Shown here in pieces: positions 33,401 to 47,700 of a stretch of DNA of 64,000 nucleotides. Under the pieces are notes generated by a model that saw only the letters and a list, made by a program, of their open reading frames with translations, was not told the origin of the DNA and did no database searches. Position numbers and translations under genes: made by a program. Numbering within the stretch: the first letter of the stretch is position 1; every line of letters starts with the position of its first letter. The DNA is taken from NCBI GenBank assembly GCA_030533445.1, contig CM060066.1:35224235-35288234 (forward strand), in the 5' to 3' direction. This stretch comes from Cyprinodon diabolis. Taxonomy: Eukaryota; Chordata; Actinopteri; Cyprinodontiformes; Cyprinodontidae.

Positions 33401-36400
33401 ATATATCAGTATTCATATATCAGTTTTGTACCCAATAAAAACTTTAAAGTTTGAGACTTATTTAAAAAAGATATAACTTGAATATTTGTCTTTTCCTGCG
33501 TTACAACACACAATATAATACAATAAGTAAAGGAAACAACCTACAGTACATGTTTGGTCATTTTCTTCCAAACGGTAGTTATTTTTTTTTTCCAACTTGA
33601 GGATAAATACAAATTTAAAGACTGATCTTTATTTTCCGTAATCCTTAGCAGGACTTTCTAAGCCATCAAAATAGATAATTTTGGAAATCTACCATATAGA
33701 AAATGTAAGAGGAATTTTATTGCTTTAACAAGTCTTAAAAGTTCACTTTAAAATACCTACATGCTACAAAGTGATAATGTACCTTCTTCTGCAGAAACTC
33801 TGTGTTTCTTGTCATCCATCCAAGGGAAGACATTGAGGTTGGGGTCAATAAACACGCGGCAGTACCCTGCTATGAGGCAGGACATATCCTTTGCTGCACT
33901 TTCTTCCAACAGTAATGTGATGGGCTATGCACAAGGAAAACAAAAGATTTGGACGAGGGGGTCATGGAAGATTCTTCATACAGTCAGAACAGAAATGATC
34001 AAAATTACCTTTAATGGTTAGTTTAATTTTTTGAGGAAATTAAGTTCTGTTTATCTGTAATTGGTAATAGATTGCGTACCTGTAGCCAAAAAATGTCATA
34101 ACAGTGAGCTTTTGGGAGAGTAAATGAATCATCTATTGATGCTTACAAGATAAACAGACATTGGCTAATTTAATCAGGCTGGACCTAGGAGAACTGGAAA
34201 TCATAGACAGTGACACAAAATAACGAGTTTACATCATGTTGGAGCTAGTGAGAGAACTGATGAGCCACATCTGATCTAGCGGATCTGAAAGCATCAAAGT
34301 TCACAGGACTCTAAATCTTCATATTACAGATAAGCGTACCATTATTTATAACATTATAGAACATTAGTCTATACCAAATAAACTAACCCTTTATGCTGAT
34401 AGAATCTTAGATTTTTTATTAAGGCAAATTACTTGAAAACTGAGAGCTTTTAAATCCCTGAGTTGGGTTCCAGTCTGTTAGGTCTACAGACTAGTGGTCT
34501 CTTACCAATCTGTTCCGCTGGATGTGGAAGCGGAGCATACATGCTTCTTACGGTCACCCTATTCCTCTGGTAGTGGTTGGACTCTGATCACATCAGGATT
34601 TCCTCATCACAGTATAATACTGTACTTAGCTTTATATAGAACAATAAACCAAAATGTAAATCCCTTTATTGTCCCAAAATGGGGAAATTCACTCTCTGCA
34701 TTTGACCCATCCCCTTGGGGAGCAGTGGGCTGCCATTGTGTGGTGCCCGGGGAGCAGTGGTACTAGTATCTTATGTGCCTGCTCTTACCTAAACCACACA
34801 CTTTTTTTCCCCTTTGGATCCATCATGGATAGGTGAGTTCTAATCTTTAGTTTTTCCTTAATTTTTTAAATTCAATGTTCACATTCTTTATGGTCCAGAA
34901 AATGCAATCGTCTTTTACAGTGGTATAAAAAATACACACATTGTTACTTAAGTAGAGGTATGGATACTGCAGTTTAAGAACTACTTAAAGTATAAAAGTA
35001 TAAAGTAACCTTTAAAAAAATGAAACAATTTCTGTTTTTGTTTCAGACTACTTCACTTCCCTTTTTCTCTCCTTCTGCAGCCTTCTTTGCCAGTTCATCT
35101 TTGTCACTTTTGTTTAAGCGTTCCTGCCTTTGTTCTGCCTTGCCTAGGAGCTAAGCTATTTGCTCTACTTGTTTTTTGACAAGCCTTTGTTTTTTGGGGA
35201 TTTTTTTGCCAGTTGCTCCAACTCATTGTGCTGAAGTGGATTAAATTATTTTTTGACTTCACTTCCCTGAGTTGAGTCCTACATTTGAGTCTTCTTTGGT
35301 TGCCTCTGACAATGGCACATTCAGTGGAACCATCCTGATCTACTACTATTCCTGTGATCAGCTTCAACGGCCTGGCGAAGGCCCACCCATACCATGTACA
35401 TGCCGCCTCCAAACCCAGTGGAAACAAGGAGATAGGAAGCATTTCTCCTGACTTCCTCCACCTCACTTGATAAATTGCCTCATGAATCTGTTCCTAATTC
35501 TCTCATAATTTGAGCTGGTGACCTTACTGTTACTACTTTGTTTGTTGGTAGCCTCTGTCATATCCAGTGAGGTCTGACCAAGGTGTTCTGAATGTAATGC
35601 CGCCAGTATAAGGCTATGCTCTCAGCACCCATTTTCTCTTTTTCAGGCTACTCTCTGTCTTAGCTACAGAAACAGAAAAAAAGCTACAGGTCTTAAAACA
35701 ACTAAAAGGGAAAATTTGTCAAAATAGTAATAATAATAATACGTTGGATTTGTAATGCACTTTATAATTATACAAATCCCTAAGTGCTGCATAGTAAATC
35801 AGGTTAGTGCTAAATTAAAAACACATGGAGAGCATGAAAAAAAGCTTGGATAAACTAAACAAAGACAACAGGTAAAAGGGCAAAGTTCAATAAAAGCTCT
35901 CCTAAAAAGGTGGGTTTTAAGGCCATGTCAAAATGATGAGATAATCCCTTTATGAATGAACATCAGGTGCAAGTTAGTGTGCTTAATGCTCTAGGATCTT
36001 ACCTTTATGTCCTGTAGGTATATTTTGACGAGGCTGACTTTGTCTGATTCGGGCAGCAGCTCGACACGAGTGATGCTGTTAAACTCTGTTAGAGTTGTCA
36101 TGATACTCAGCTTGTGGTTGACCACCTGACTCACCCCATAGCGCGCTCCAACAAGGAGGCTCACCATCGATTCCCTATCCTGAAGCTAACGGGAGAAACC
36201 AAAACCCAAGGGAGAGAAAAAGAAAGAGCAAATAGATGTTTTTTTCCCCCCAGATAAATAAATAAAAAAGTTGTTGGACAATGTCAGCAATTACTTAAAA
36301 GCGAAAACACCACTTGAAAGCAAAAAGAGTACCATCAAAGTAGCACCGAACGACTTCCCCCCGAAGGATTTGAGATCACTCAGCTCCTCCAGATAGTTGA

Positions 36401-39400
36401 TCCTTGCTTGTTCTACTGACAGGGCCTTTTGCCTGGGATCCTGATGGGATTGGGTTTTCTTCAGGTGGAAGCTGATGGCCTTCCTCAGATCTTTTTCTCG
36501 CATGTTCCTCAGTAATGTCGATGACACAAAATTTTCGATCCCCCAAGTCTTCCTGCATAAAAAAAAAGAAAAAAACTGCTAAAAGGTCTGTTTTTTTAGT
36601 AGCCAGTAACTGTAAGAAGTAAACATCCAAAATTCTTAAAAATAATTTGAAATAAGAAGTATCTTTGTTTCCTAGAACAGGTTTTTTCATGTCAGCCATG
36701 AATGAAACCTTGTGAAACCAATGGCTGTATCAATCCTGTTATTCTGTGAAGGCCTCAAAGGTTTTTTGAAGAACATTGTTTCCAAATTGTACCAAACAGC
36801 ACCATGAAGACTGAAGAACAGGTTAGATTGTAGCCACAGCTGACCTGGGGCATACTGACAGAAATGAAGCTGACGTACACGCTGTCAATGCCCAATGTGG
36901 GTGAAATATCTCCTACCTTCTGTGGCCGTCAAACAATTTACAGAGGATCATTCAATTAATTATCTGGAAATTAAACGGGCACACATACAAGTCTCCCAAG
37001 ATTTGGCCAACTTCCTCAAGTAAGAGCCTGAGCAGGGAACAGTGTTATGGCAACTCTGGAGGAGCTGCAAAGACACATTGCTCAAGGACGAAAATCCATC
37101 AATGAACAAGCTATCAGTCACAGTTCTATTGACCTTGTCTTTATAGATAACTAGAGCATCGAGGAAAGAAAATTGTTTGCAGTTTGCCAAAATCTTTGCA
37201 AGGGAAACTGCAGTTGGGATTAAACAATTAATATTTGAAATGTTTTACAGCTTTTAACACAAATTGTAAATCAATTTAGCTGTCATTAATGTTGCTTCAG
37301 TGCTGCAGTTTCACAGCAAAGCTTGTGAAATTATCTGCCAAACTGAAAAAATATCCACAATCTTCAATTTACTTAAAAGGATTTGTGCTTTCTGGAGACT
37401 TCAAAAGAATAAGCAGTAACCCAAGTCATACTAGTTAAACCTTTCTATTAATCCCAACATTTTACTTAGTCTTACATTTTACTTTGTCTGGATTTCCATT
37501 TCACATTTCCAGTATTATTAAACTACTAAAATACTGCAAACCAACTTCTGTCATACCCTAACACGGAGGTCTTCAACAAGGGGTCCGTGACCCCTAGGGG
37601 GTCCACGGAGGTACAGCATGGGGATCACGAAAGTTTTGGTTGATTAGACTTTTTTTTATATTCCCCTTTTAATTTTTTTTCCACTAATTGAAATGTCTTA
37701 CACATTAACATAAATTCAACACACTGTAGTGAACAGATAATTCAATTCAATTTCAATTCAATTCAGTTTATTTATATAGCGCCAAATTCACAACACATGT
37801 CATCTCAAGGCACTTTACAGTTCAACCAGATCATACAGTCAAATTGATACAAAGTTTTCTATCTAAGGAAAACCAGTTGATTGCATTGACTCATTGACTC
37901 AAATACAATCCCTCACACTAAGCATGCTTGCAGCGACAGTGGAGAGGAAAAACTCCCTTTTAACAAGAAGAAACCTCCAGCAGAACCAGGCTCAGTGTGA
38001 GCGGCCATCTGCCGAGGCCGACTGGGGTTCAAGGAGACAGAAGCAGAGATACAAAAAGCAGCTGTAAAAGGCGGCCCCGTCCAGGAAACACACAGCCAGG
38101 CACACAAGCTCCAAGGCAGCTCCCATGCCAGAGGATGAAGAGATCACATCCACCCAGCCACGGCCAGAGAAACAGGACCACACTGGAAAACAGGCCAATC
38201 TCCAACATCTACAAACAAGGGTGTTGATGGAAGCAGCACAGCTGATGTTTCTTTCCTGGATGACGTCACAGCCAAACAGGAACAGACGAGGCAAAGCTAC
38301 TCCGAGGAAAAGCAGAGAGAGCAGAACGTTAGAGATTGAACTAACAGATTCTGCAGAATAGGAGAACAGAGAGAGAATGAAGCAGAAAGATGAAATGGGG
38401 GTCCCTATGTCCTCCAAAAGTCTAAGCCTATAGCAGCATAACTTTAAAGACAGCTCAGGATAACCTGAGCCACCCTAACTATAAGCTTTATCAAAAAGGA
38501 AAGTTTTAAGCCTAGTCTTAAAAGTAGACAGAGTGTCTGCCTCACGGACTAAAACTGGTAGTTGGTTCCACAGGAGAGGAGCCTGATAACTAAAAGATCT
38601 GCCTCCCATTCTACTTTTAGAAATTCTAGGAACCACTAGTAAACCTGCAGATTGAGAGCGAAGTGCTCTGTTAGGAACATAAGGAACAATCAGATCTCTG
38701 ATATAAGATGGAGCTTGGCCATTTAAGGCTTTATATGTGAGAAGGAGGATTTTAAATTCAATTCTTGATTTAACAGGAAGCCAATGAAGAGAAGCCAGGA
38801 TAGGAGAGATGTGATCTCTCTTTTTAATTTTCATCAGAACTCTGGCTGCAGCATTTTGGATCAGCTGAAGGCTTTTAACTACAGTTTGTGGACTTCCTGA
38901 TAGTAAAGAATTACAATAGTCCAGCCTTGAAGTAACAAATGCATGGACTAGTTTCTCAGCATCACCCCTGGACAGGAGATTTCTAATTTTTGCAATATTC
39001 CTCAGATGAAAGAAGGAAATTCTAGAAACCTCTTTGATCTGGGATTTAAATGACAGGTCCTGATCAAAAATAACACCAAGATTTTTTACTTTATTATCTG
39101 AAATCAGTTTAATCCCATCCAAATGAAGTGACTGGCTAATCAGCTTCTTTTTCAGAGACTCTGGTCCAAAGACTATAACTTCTGTTTTGTCTGCATTCAG
39201 AAGCAGAAAGTTAAGAGTCATCCAGGTTTTTATGTCTTCAAGACATGCCTGTAATCTATGTAATGGGTTAGCTTCATCTGGATTTATAGACAGATATAGC
39301 TGGGTATCATCAGCATAACAGTGGAAATTAATCCCATGCTGTCTAATAACTCTACCAATTGGGAGCATGTATAAAGTAAAGAGAATTGGTCCTAGCACTG

Positions 39401-41714
39401 ATCCCTGTGGTACTCCACAGGTAACCTTTGAGCGTGTTGAAGATCTATCATTAACATAAACAAACTGAATTCGATCAGATAGATAAGATTTAAACCAGTC
39501 TAGTGCTGTTCCTTTAATTCCAACAACATATTCAAGTCTTTCTAAAAGAATATTATGGTCAACTGTATCAAATGCAGCACTAAGATCCAACAGGACGAGC
39601 ACAGATACGAGTCCATTATCTGAGGCCATGAGAATATCATTAGTGACTTTCACCAGAGCTGTTTCAGTGCTATGATGAGCTCTAAAGCCAGACTGAAACT
39701 CTTCAAAAAGTTCATTATGGTGTAAGTGGTCGCAAACTTGTTTGGCAACTACTTTCTCAAGAATTTTGGATAAGAAAGGAAGATTGGATATAGGTCTATA
39801 ATTAACCAAGTCATCTGGGTCAAGAGACGGTTTCTTAAGCAGAGGTTTAATTACAGCAACCCTTAAAAGCTTTAGGTACATATCCCTGTAACAGAGATAG
39901 ATTAATCACATCTAAAATGGAGGAGGAGATCAAAGGGAATACCTCCTTAAATAACCTGGTTGGAACTGGATCTAACATACAAGTTGAAGGCTTAGATGAA
40001 GACAATAATTTTGCTAATTCAGAAAGTTCAACTGGATCAAAGCAGTCTAAACCCGGTTCAGATTCCATGACTACCTCAGGTACAATCGCGGATAGAGGAG
40101 TGCTTATGATCTTATTTTTAATAAGATCAATCTTATTTATAAAGAATCCCATAAAATCATTGCTGCTAAGAGCAGGTGGAATGGACGGTTCAACAGAGCT
40201 ATGGCTCTGGGTGAGTTTGGCAACTGTATTAAAAAGAAATCTAGGATTATTCTTATTCTCCTCTATTAATGAGGAGAAGTATGCTGCTCTTGCTTTACAA
40301 AGGGTCCTCTTATACAGCAGTAAACCATTTTTCCAGACTAGGAAGGACTCCCGCAGGCCTGTGGAGCGATATTTTCTCTCCAGTTGCCTAGCATTTTGCT
40401 TCAAAGTACGCAGCTCTGCATTAAACCAAGGAGCAAGCTTTCTATTTTCAACGGTTTTCATTTTCAAGGGAGCTGCGTTGTCTAAGGCAGTACGCAGAGA
40501 ACTAGCAACCCCATCAACAAAATCATCAACCTGTGAAGGGGAATAAGCTATGCTTTTGCACTCTGCAGCACTGCTCAGCGACACAGAGGAGAGAGAAAGT
40601 GAAGCAGATTCTTTAAAATTTATAACTGCACCATCTGATAAAGATCTACTAAAATTGAACCTTCTTTTGGGGGAGGAGAACTCTGTTAAAGTAATCCTGA
40701 AGGTTATTAGAAAGTGGTCAGAGAGGACAGGGTTGTGAGGAAATACTGTTATTTCTTCACATTCTATGCCGTATGTCAGCACAAGATCCAAAGTATGAAG
40801 ATGAGAATGTGTGGGACTATTCACATTTTGAACAAAGCCAATAGTGTCTAAGATAGCATTAAAGGCTGCTCTTAAGCTATCACCTTCAATGTCAGCATGG
40901 ATGTTAAAATCTCCCACTATGATGACCCTGTCAGTATTTAATACCAAATCAGAAAGGAACTCTGAAAACTCATCTAAAAATTCAGAGTAAGGACCTGGCG
41001 GACGATACAAAGTTACAAAAAGAAGAGGTTTTCTTGCCTTGAAATTTGGATGAGGGAAATTAAGGGTTAAATGTTCAAAAGAGTTGTAGGTATTAACTGT
41101 TTTGGGAGTAATCAGTAAGTCAGACTGGAAGATTGTTGCTACTCCTCCTCCTCGCCCAGAACTTCTGGGTATGTGAAAATTTAAATAGCTTGAAGGAGTT
41201 GCCTCGTTTATGCTCACATAATCCTCTTGCTGCAGCCAGGTTTCTGTAAGGCAAAACAAGTCAATGTGATTATCACAAATCAAGTCATTAACTAGCAGAC
41301 TTTTAGAGGAAAGAGATCTTATGTTAAACAGACCGCATTTAATTGTTGTAACTTTTTCCCCAATTGGAGTTATTTTGATTTTAATTAGATTATCATGATT
41401 TACTCCTTTGGGAATCTTTGCTAATTTATTAGATTTTGGTCGTGGGCAAGACACTGTCTGGATGGAGTAAAGAGTGGGTAACAGTAGAGAAGCTGCAGAG
41501 ATGTGTGTTAAACTACAACTCTGCTTCCTGGTCTGCACCCTGGGTGGTCAGGGTTTTGGAGGACTAATAAATGTGGCCAGATTCCTAGAAAGAAGAGCTG
41601 CACCATCCAAAGTGGGATGGATGCCGTCTCTCCGAATCAGACCAGGCTAAATGGTAAATGGAGGCAGAAGTTGTCTTTCAGTTATCAATGCACTGTCATG
41701 CTCCAGGCCTGGGT

Positions 41715-41746
<32 letters not shown>

Positions 41747-44700
41747 TCTCTCTCTCTCTCGCCTGCCTGAACTTGTCCTCCTCTTTGAAGCTCACCTGCC
41801 TGTCCACCCTCAAAAACCATCTGCACAAGAGAGAGTGAGGGAACCGCTGGACTGCACCGGACCACGGACTTCACCCCCCCTGGCTCCGGGCAAGCCTCCC
41901 ACTCTGTGAGTTTTGAGCTCTCCACATTCTTTACTGCCACAGGCTGTTTCTGACCACCTCCTTCGCCCCTCCAAGCAGACCAGAAGATACCAAACCAGTC
42001 ATCACCTGTATACCAGCACTTTACAATAAACCAGTTAAAACTAACTGTCTGTCTCCGTGGTTGCTCTGATCTTGAGTCGTTCTTTTCTATCATGACATGC
42101 ACACATTCAGCAACACCACAGGAGCTCTTTCAAGCTGGGCACCGTTTCATTCACAACACCTGTGCTATCAACCAGGAATCAGAATCAGAAATACTTTAAT
42201 AATCCCAAAGAGAAATGATTTTCGTTACATGACTTCATCTGCAATAGAGTGACTATAGGACCAGTTTGATATAACACAATTTCATACAATATATATAATT
42301 AGGGGGTCCCCGTGCCATCTTGCCATCAGTTTGGGGGTCCTTGGCCTGGAAAACATTGAAGACCCCTGCCCTAACATATCAAATGTTCCTCACCCATTTG
42401 GCTTACACCTTTTAATCGATCTCCTAATTGATGCTTGTACAAGGACATACTCCTTTGCTAAAACCTGAATAATGGTTCTGTGCGGATAAACGCCTCTGCT
42501 AAATGAGTAAATGTATTTTAATATGCCCTTAAGCATCAGTAAAAATAATTTTTATAGGGGGATTATTGATTTTATTCTTCTTGGTAGATAATTTTATTCA
42601 TCAACATAAATACATAGAACTTCTAGTGAAGCACGTCTGTATAATTGTGGAAGGGAACCAATAGCATCATATAAATAGACTATTGTTACTACATATTTAT
42701 AATACATGGATCTTTTCCGATATGTTTATGAGCATTTGCTTTAGTGTGATAATCGGCAAGAAGACTTTTTTTTATAACTTTCTTACGTGATCATCTTCAG
42801 GTTGGCTTTGGGGGACTGTCCACTGCTCACCAGCCTCTCCTGAATGTGCAGCGCGGCGAGCCTCAATGCTGCATTACACCTCATCTCAACTGCATACCGC
42901 TCCTGCAGAACGTCGTTTACTCCCTTAAACAGACACACACAAAAAGAAAACCCATAAATCCTTTTTTAATTGCCTAGTAATCCCAACAGAATCCCAGATT
43001 TTTTTTTTTTGTGTACTTAAATCTATTTTACAATGTTATGTATTTTAATATAAAAAACAGGGGAATTATAGTGGCTTTGTGAAAATTACTTCAAATTACT
43101 TCAATTACTTCAAAAAGTAGCAATTAGGGTGCAACTAACGGCTATTTAGCAAATCAATTCATCTGTCAAATATTTTTAAATAATTGGTTAATAATTGTAT
43201 AGCCAGTGTTCCTTAAAGAAGATTTTTTTACGAAATTAGACTAGGTGAAACTAACACTTTTCCACTTGAGGAGTTCTGGATAGAGTCTACTGAAGGATGA
43301 CATTTTTTTTTTTAATCTGCAATGCAAAATGTTTACATATCTTCCGATAATTATTGCTCTTAGTGGGTTGCTCTGGCAGCTAAAGAGATATTTTAGCATC
43401 TCTAAACTACACTTAACGATTAATTAATTACTAAATTAGTTGAAGATTATTTCAATAATTGATTAATAACGATTAATCCGATTAATCGTTTTAACCCTTG
43501 TAGCAATACAGCATAGTGAAATTGTCATAGCTGTGTCATTTCTTTTTATTAGATCATATTAAGGCCTGAAAACAAATTTTACCAATAGATGCATTGAAAA
43601 TGTAGCCCATATGAGGGTGTGGCTCTTGGAGCTCATTGAAAAAGCTAATTGAAAAAGCATGGGGCGGGCCAGACAGTGCACTATTCTCTGACTGAGTTCG
43701 CATAGCTCTGACCAAAGTAAAGCCCTGATCTATTTTGGTCGGACCCACGCAGCCATTTGGTGGTGATGTCATGTGTCCAACGGGAAAAGAGATACTGTGG
43801 CAAAGTTAAAAATCCGCTTTGGGTAAGTGAATTGCCAGGTAAACCAATTAGCATGTCCAGCTTTGCCCCCGAAAACGGAAAAACTACTTGGCATAATATA
43901 TAGTTAGTTATAACATAACTAAGACCTGTGTTTCACAGATTTTTAGGAAATAGATTCAAATACGTGTTTTATAGAGCCAAAGTCTTCTCTGTGGTTGATA
44001 GTCAAAAAAAATAAAAAAAATAAATCATTATCATTGAATATGTTATTTTCCCAGGAGCTTTACCTGTAGGTAAAGATACTCGAAAGCAGAGGGGTCTTCC
44101 TGGAGCAGTGCCTTGAAGTCTTTGGGCAGAAAACAAACACGGAACAGACACCTGTAGTTATGAACTTCCTTCTTCTGGACCACCTGAAAACGCACCATAT
44201 CAAACATTTATATTTGCAAAAACAGATGAAATCTTAAATGTGTTCCCAACTTGTTGTAATACCTGATGTATCCTCTCTTCATCATGTAGCAGCAATAGCT
44301 TACTGCTGTTGTGCTGCTGTTCAAGCACCAGGGAGAAGTGCTCAATACGGTTCAGGGACAGTTTTTCCTTTAGTGTCATCACAATGTCCTGATGTGAAAA
44401 AAAAAAGGTTTAATTTTCAGACTTTTTTTTACATTTCAGAACATGTTCATTGAAAAAAAAAAATCTTGATTAACCAGAATTTTTATAACTGTGTCATCTC
44501 ATGAAGCTACTCATAATAAACTTCAAAATACCTTGACGGTTGTGCTAATCTCAAACTTGAAAGCCTTGGTCTGTCCATTCTCTAGATACACCTTTAAAAC
44601 GTTAGGCAGGAAGAGCAGAGAATTCCCCTGTAAAGCAACAATAAGATCAGGATCAGAGAATACAGGTTAGTACAATCCCTTAAAAAGTGTACAACCCTCG

Positions 44701-47700
44701 AACCATTTTAAACTTTGTCACACTGCAACTACAAAAGGAGGAAAAGTTATCCTCGGCTTTTAATCAGGTACTTTGTATATATACTATTAATATTTGTGGT
44801 GATACAGTTTATTGGACGCAGCTGTAAAAACTCAGGACCCTCCTTTGCCCCCATGATAATTATCTGGTGCTGCAATTGTTTACAGACTTCTTAAGAATGT
44901 GCTTACGCCATCAAACAGGCTTACACCAGGCTTTGCCCTGGGCTTTCATACAGCCATCTTCTATGAGGACTGACTAGCTTTTCTGTTGCAACTCAATGAA
45001 AAGATCCCCGCAGCATGATGGAACCACCACCATGTTTGCTTTTTGATGATTGCTTTGATGAATGTGGGTAAAAGTGGGACGCTTTTTCAAAATGTAGCTT
45101 TTGTGGTAATATGTGATGCAGGAGATGAGCCCCTGGTATACTGCATCACCTGGCTTTAAATACTTATTTTTACCTATTATTTAGGTAGCAAACACATGTC
45201 ATTCTTGTCTTATTTTATATTTCCTAATCTTATTTAATGATTTCATCTTATTTGTACTTAAAACCTTGTTTTTCAGATTCTAATACATGAATCCCTTTGG
45301 CAGAATTCAAATGAGCAATTTTAATCTAGATTAATCTACATTAACTCCAAGATTACAGTGAGATTATTCTAGATTAAAGAAAATAAATCGTTGCCAACAT
45401 TTAGTACTTATACATTTATTGATTGCTTTAATTCTATTCTTTCTATGTATTCATTTAGATATTTATTTATACATTCACTTATTTTTATTTCAAGATTAAG
45501 TTTTTCCTGCATTTCTTTCAGTATTTCTACATTTCCTCATATATTTATTTTTCAACATTTCTGTCTAAAAATGTTGTTGAGGTGGGTGGTTCTAACGTTT
45601 GTCTCCAACCTGATGGTTAATGAAAATATGTATTAGAATAGTCTTCCTCAACTTGCTGTTCAAATTAGGACATTCCTAATGTATTGTGATGCCAACTCTG
45701 GTTTAGAAGAGAACCTCTTGTTCCTGAGCTGGTGAATTACATCCTCATGGGAACACTTGGTAGGGGTGCCTACAGGGGTGGGCAATGATTGGCTAATGGG
45801 GCCCTCACCCCCCCTCTAGACCTGTCCTGCTTCTGGAACATGTATTTCTAGCTGATCAAATTATCAATGAAACCTCACACTCCCACCATGGAATGATCTC
45901 CCTGCTTCCTTCTGGGAAGAGGCTTAGCAGCATTCAATGCAGGTCCAGCAGATTCCGAAACATCTTCTTCCCTAATGCTATCAGACAGCTGAACTGCTGA
46001 GAAAACTCTAAATCACATTGCAGACTCAGCATCAGACTAAAAAAACACCAAATAGAAACTGTGTATAATCGCACCGTATATATTTAACGCTCTACCTTTT
46101 ATTTTTACATGTCATGACATAATAAAATAGAGTCAAAACATTTTCTCTTCTCCTCTTTCCTTTCTTTGCATTACATTCTCTGGCAATTTTTTCTCTATCC
46201 AGCTTGGTCTCTGTAGTGAGTCATCCCTGCTCTCTTATTATTTTGGAAAGCGTTTTTTCGTCCACTGACAATGTAATGCAATAAAACATTAATGGAGGCA
46301 TATTTTTAAGTTCAAACATAAAGCAGTAGTTAGATTCCTCCCATCTCCTCTCAACGTCTCTCTTCTTTTTTCTTTCTAAACACAGAAAATAAGGCTTTAG
46401 AGTGGTTCAGATATTGATCCTCATTTTCTCTCTTTCTCTTTACTAATGGACGCTCCAATTTCTGGGTTTTTTCTCATGCAGCTGTTTTTACATCTAGCAA
46501 AACAAAAGGAAACACATACACCCAAAACAAAAAACAATATAAATCAAAAGTTAAAGCAATTTGTAAAGAAAAAATTTGTGTATCTGTAAATTATGGGATT
46601 GTTGGAAAGTCAAAGACAGAATGCAAGGAACTGTGCACAATAAGGATGAGTACATGTTGCAAGTCTTTGACTTGATGCAATCTGCTGGGTTTCCTTAGAT
46701 AGAAAACTTTTAAACAATCAGTCTTTACTCACTCTATGAAATGCCTCGACATGACATGTTGTGAATTGGTGCAACATGTATAAAAAGTGATTTAACTGTA
46801 TTAAAAAACAAAACAACTAATATATTTCCTAGGTCTTAAAAGCCGTGATGAGATTTTTATTTAATGCCTTTCCAAAAGCTAAAGAATTTCAAAACACTGT
46901 TTATGAACCTTTCTTTGGGTCCCATCTGTCTGCATTACAAGCCTTTTCAATATGGAAGAGTTTCATGTTTATAGACAGATTAACATACAGAAAAGAAAAA
47001 CTGTTGGAGCCACAAACTCAAGTGCTATATTGGGGAGTATATTTAAAGAGGCATGAGAAAATACACATTTTAAGGATAGTTTTATTAGTAGTAGTAAAAA
47101 CTTGGAGAAAGAAAGCCTCCATCAACAACGGATTGGTCTCAGAAACTCAATTGGATCTGCACAATGGAACAAATAAATGCAAGTTTACAACCAATTATTA
47201 TGTTTATTTTTTTTAACACAGGTGGTAATTGGTATCCTATTTTCTTAATATACAAATTAGGGATGTCAACTGTAACAAGTTTAGTAACATTAAAGGTCAA
47301 ATTATTGAGCCTGTTGGCAATGAACTGTGAATTGAGTTGGACTCCTCTTATATATTCCACTTCTCCTTAAAAGTTTAATTCTATTTCATCATTGGAACAG
47401 ACAGTTGTGATATTATGAAAACCTATGATAGAGAATGTTATGTTTTTTATTTTTTATTTCAGAGAAAAAATAAATCAACAAATTAGAAATCAAAGAGACA
47501 AATATGCAGATTTTCATAGAAGCTCCTGAGATTAAATGCCCAATTCTTTTGCCTAATGACATTTGAACCTACCTGAGACTGTCCATTGACTTCAACCTCC
47601 TCGGCAAAGTGGACCTTAACGGGGTTGGACCTCAGCTTGGCCCGTTTTTCAGGCGTGATGAATGATGACTTTGGGCCCTGGGATGAAAACACATTAATAA

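Larger units (their letters stand above)
37741..42175 (-). mobile_element. L2-like non-LTR retrotransposon, 5' truncated, inside the hAT element
   Basis: On the minus strand it has an ORF1 end at about 41560-41650 ([19 protein letters not shown]), ORF2 with endonuclease and RT (41538 down to 38475, one frameshift near 39860), a 3' UTR, and a tail of ATTTATATAGCGCC / AATTCAATT type at 37741-37800. An LTR interrupts its 5' part. The 5' limit is approximate because it borders another short repeat (42178-42230). Confidence 0.85.
37564..42368. mobile_element. hAT-type element with perfect 8-bp target duplication, hosting nested LINE and LTR
   Basis: The left end CGGAGGTCTTCAAC and right end GAAGACCCCTG (reverse complement CAGGGGTCTTC) are inverted repeats; outer parts 37564-37640 and 42300-42368 also correspond. 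CCCTAACA is duplicated at 37556-37563 and 42369-42376. The original element was apparently a short non-coding MITE-like unit, since almost the whole interior is a later LINE insertion. Confidence 0.85.

Noticed and set aside
36376..36699. 107-codon minus-strand ORF overlapping frmpd1 exon 10
   Set aside because: It is in the wrong phase for the upstream exon; the correct frame gives the conserved WGIENF sequence after the acceptor at 36553-36554.
41647..42102. 151-codon minus-strand ORF with RERERE repeats
   Set aside because: It spans the (CT)n tract of a solo LTR; the composition is explained by the microsatellite.
46845..47216. 123-codon plus-strand ORF in an frmpd1 intron
   Set aside because: AT-rich, no recognisable domain, and no splice or transposon context to support it.
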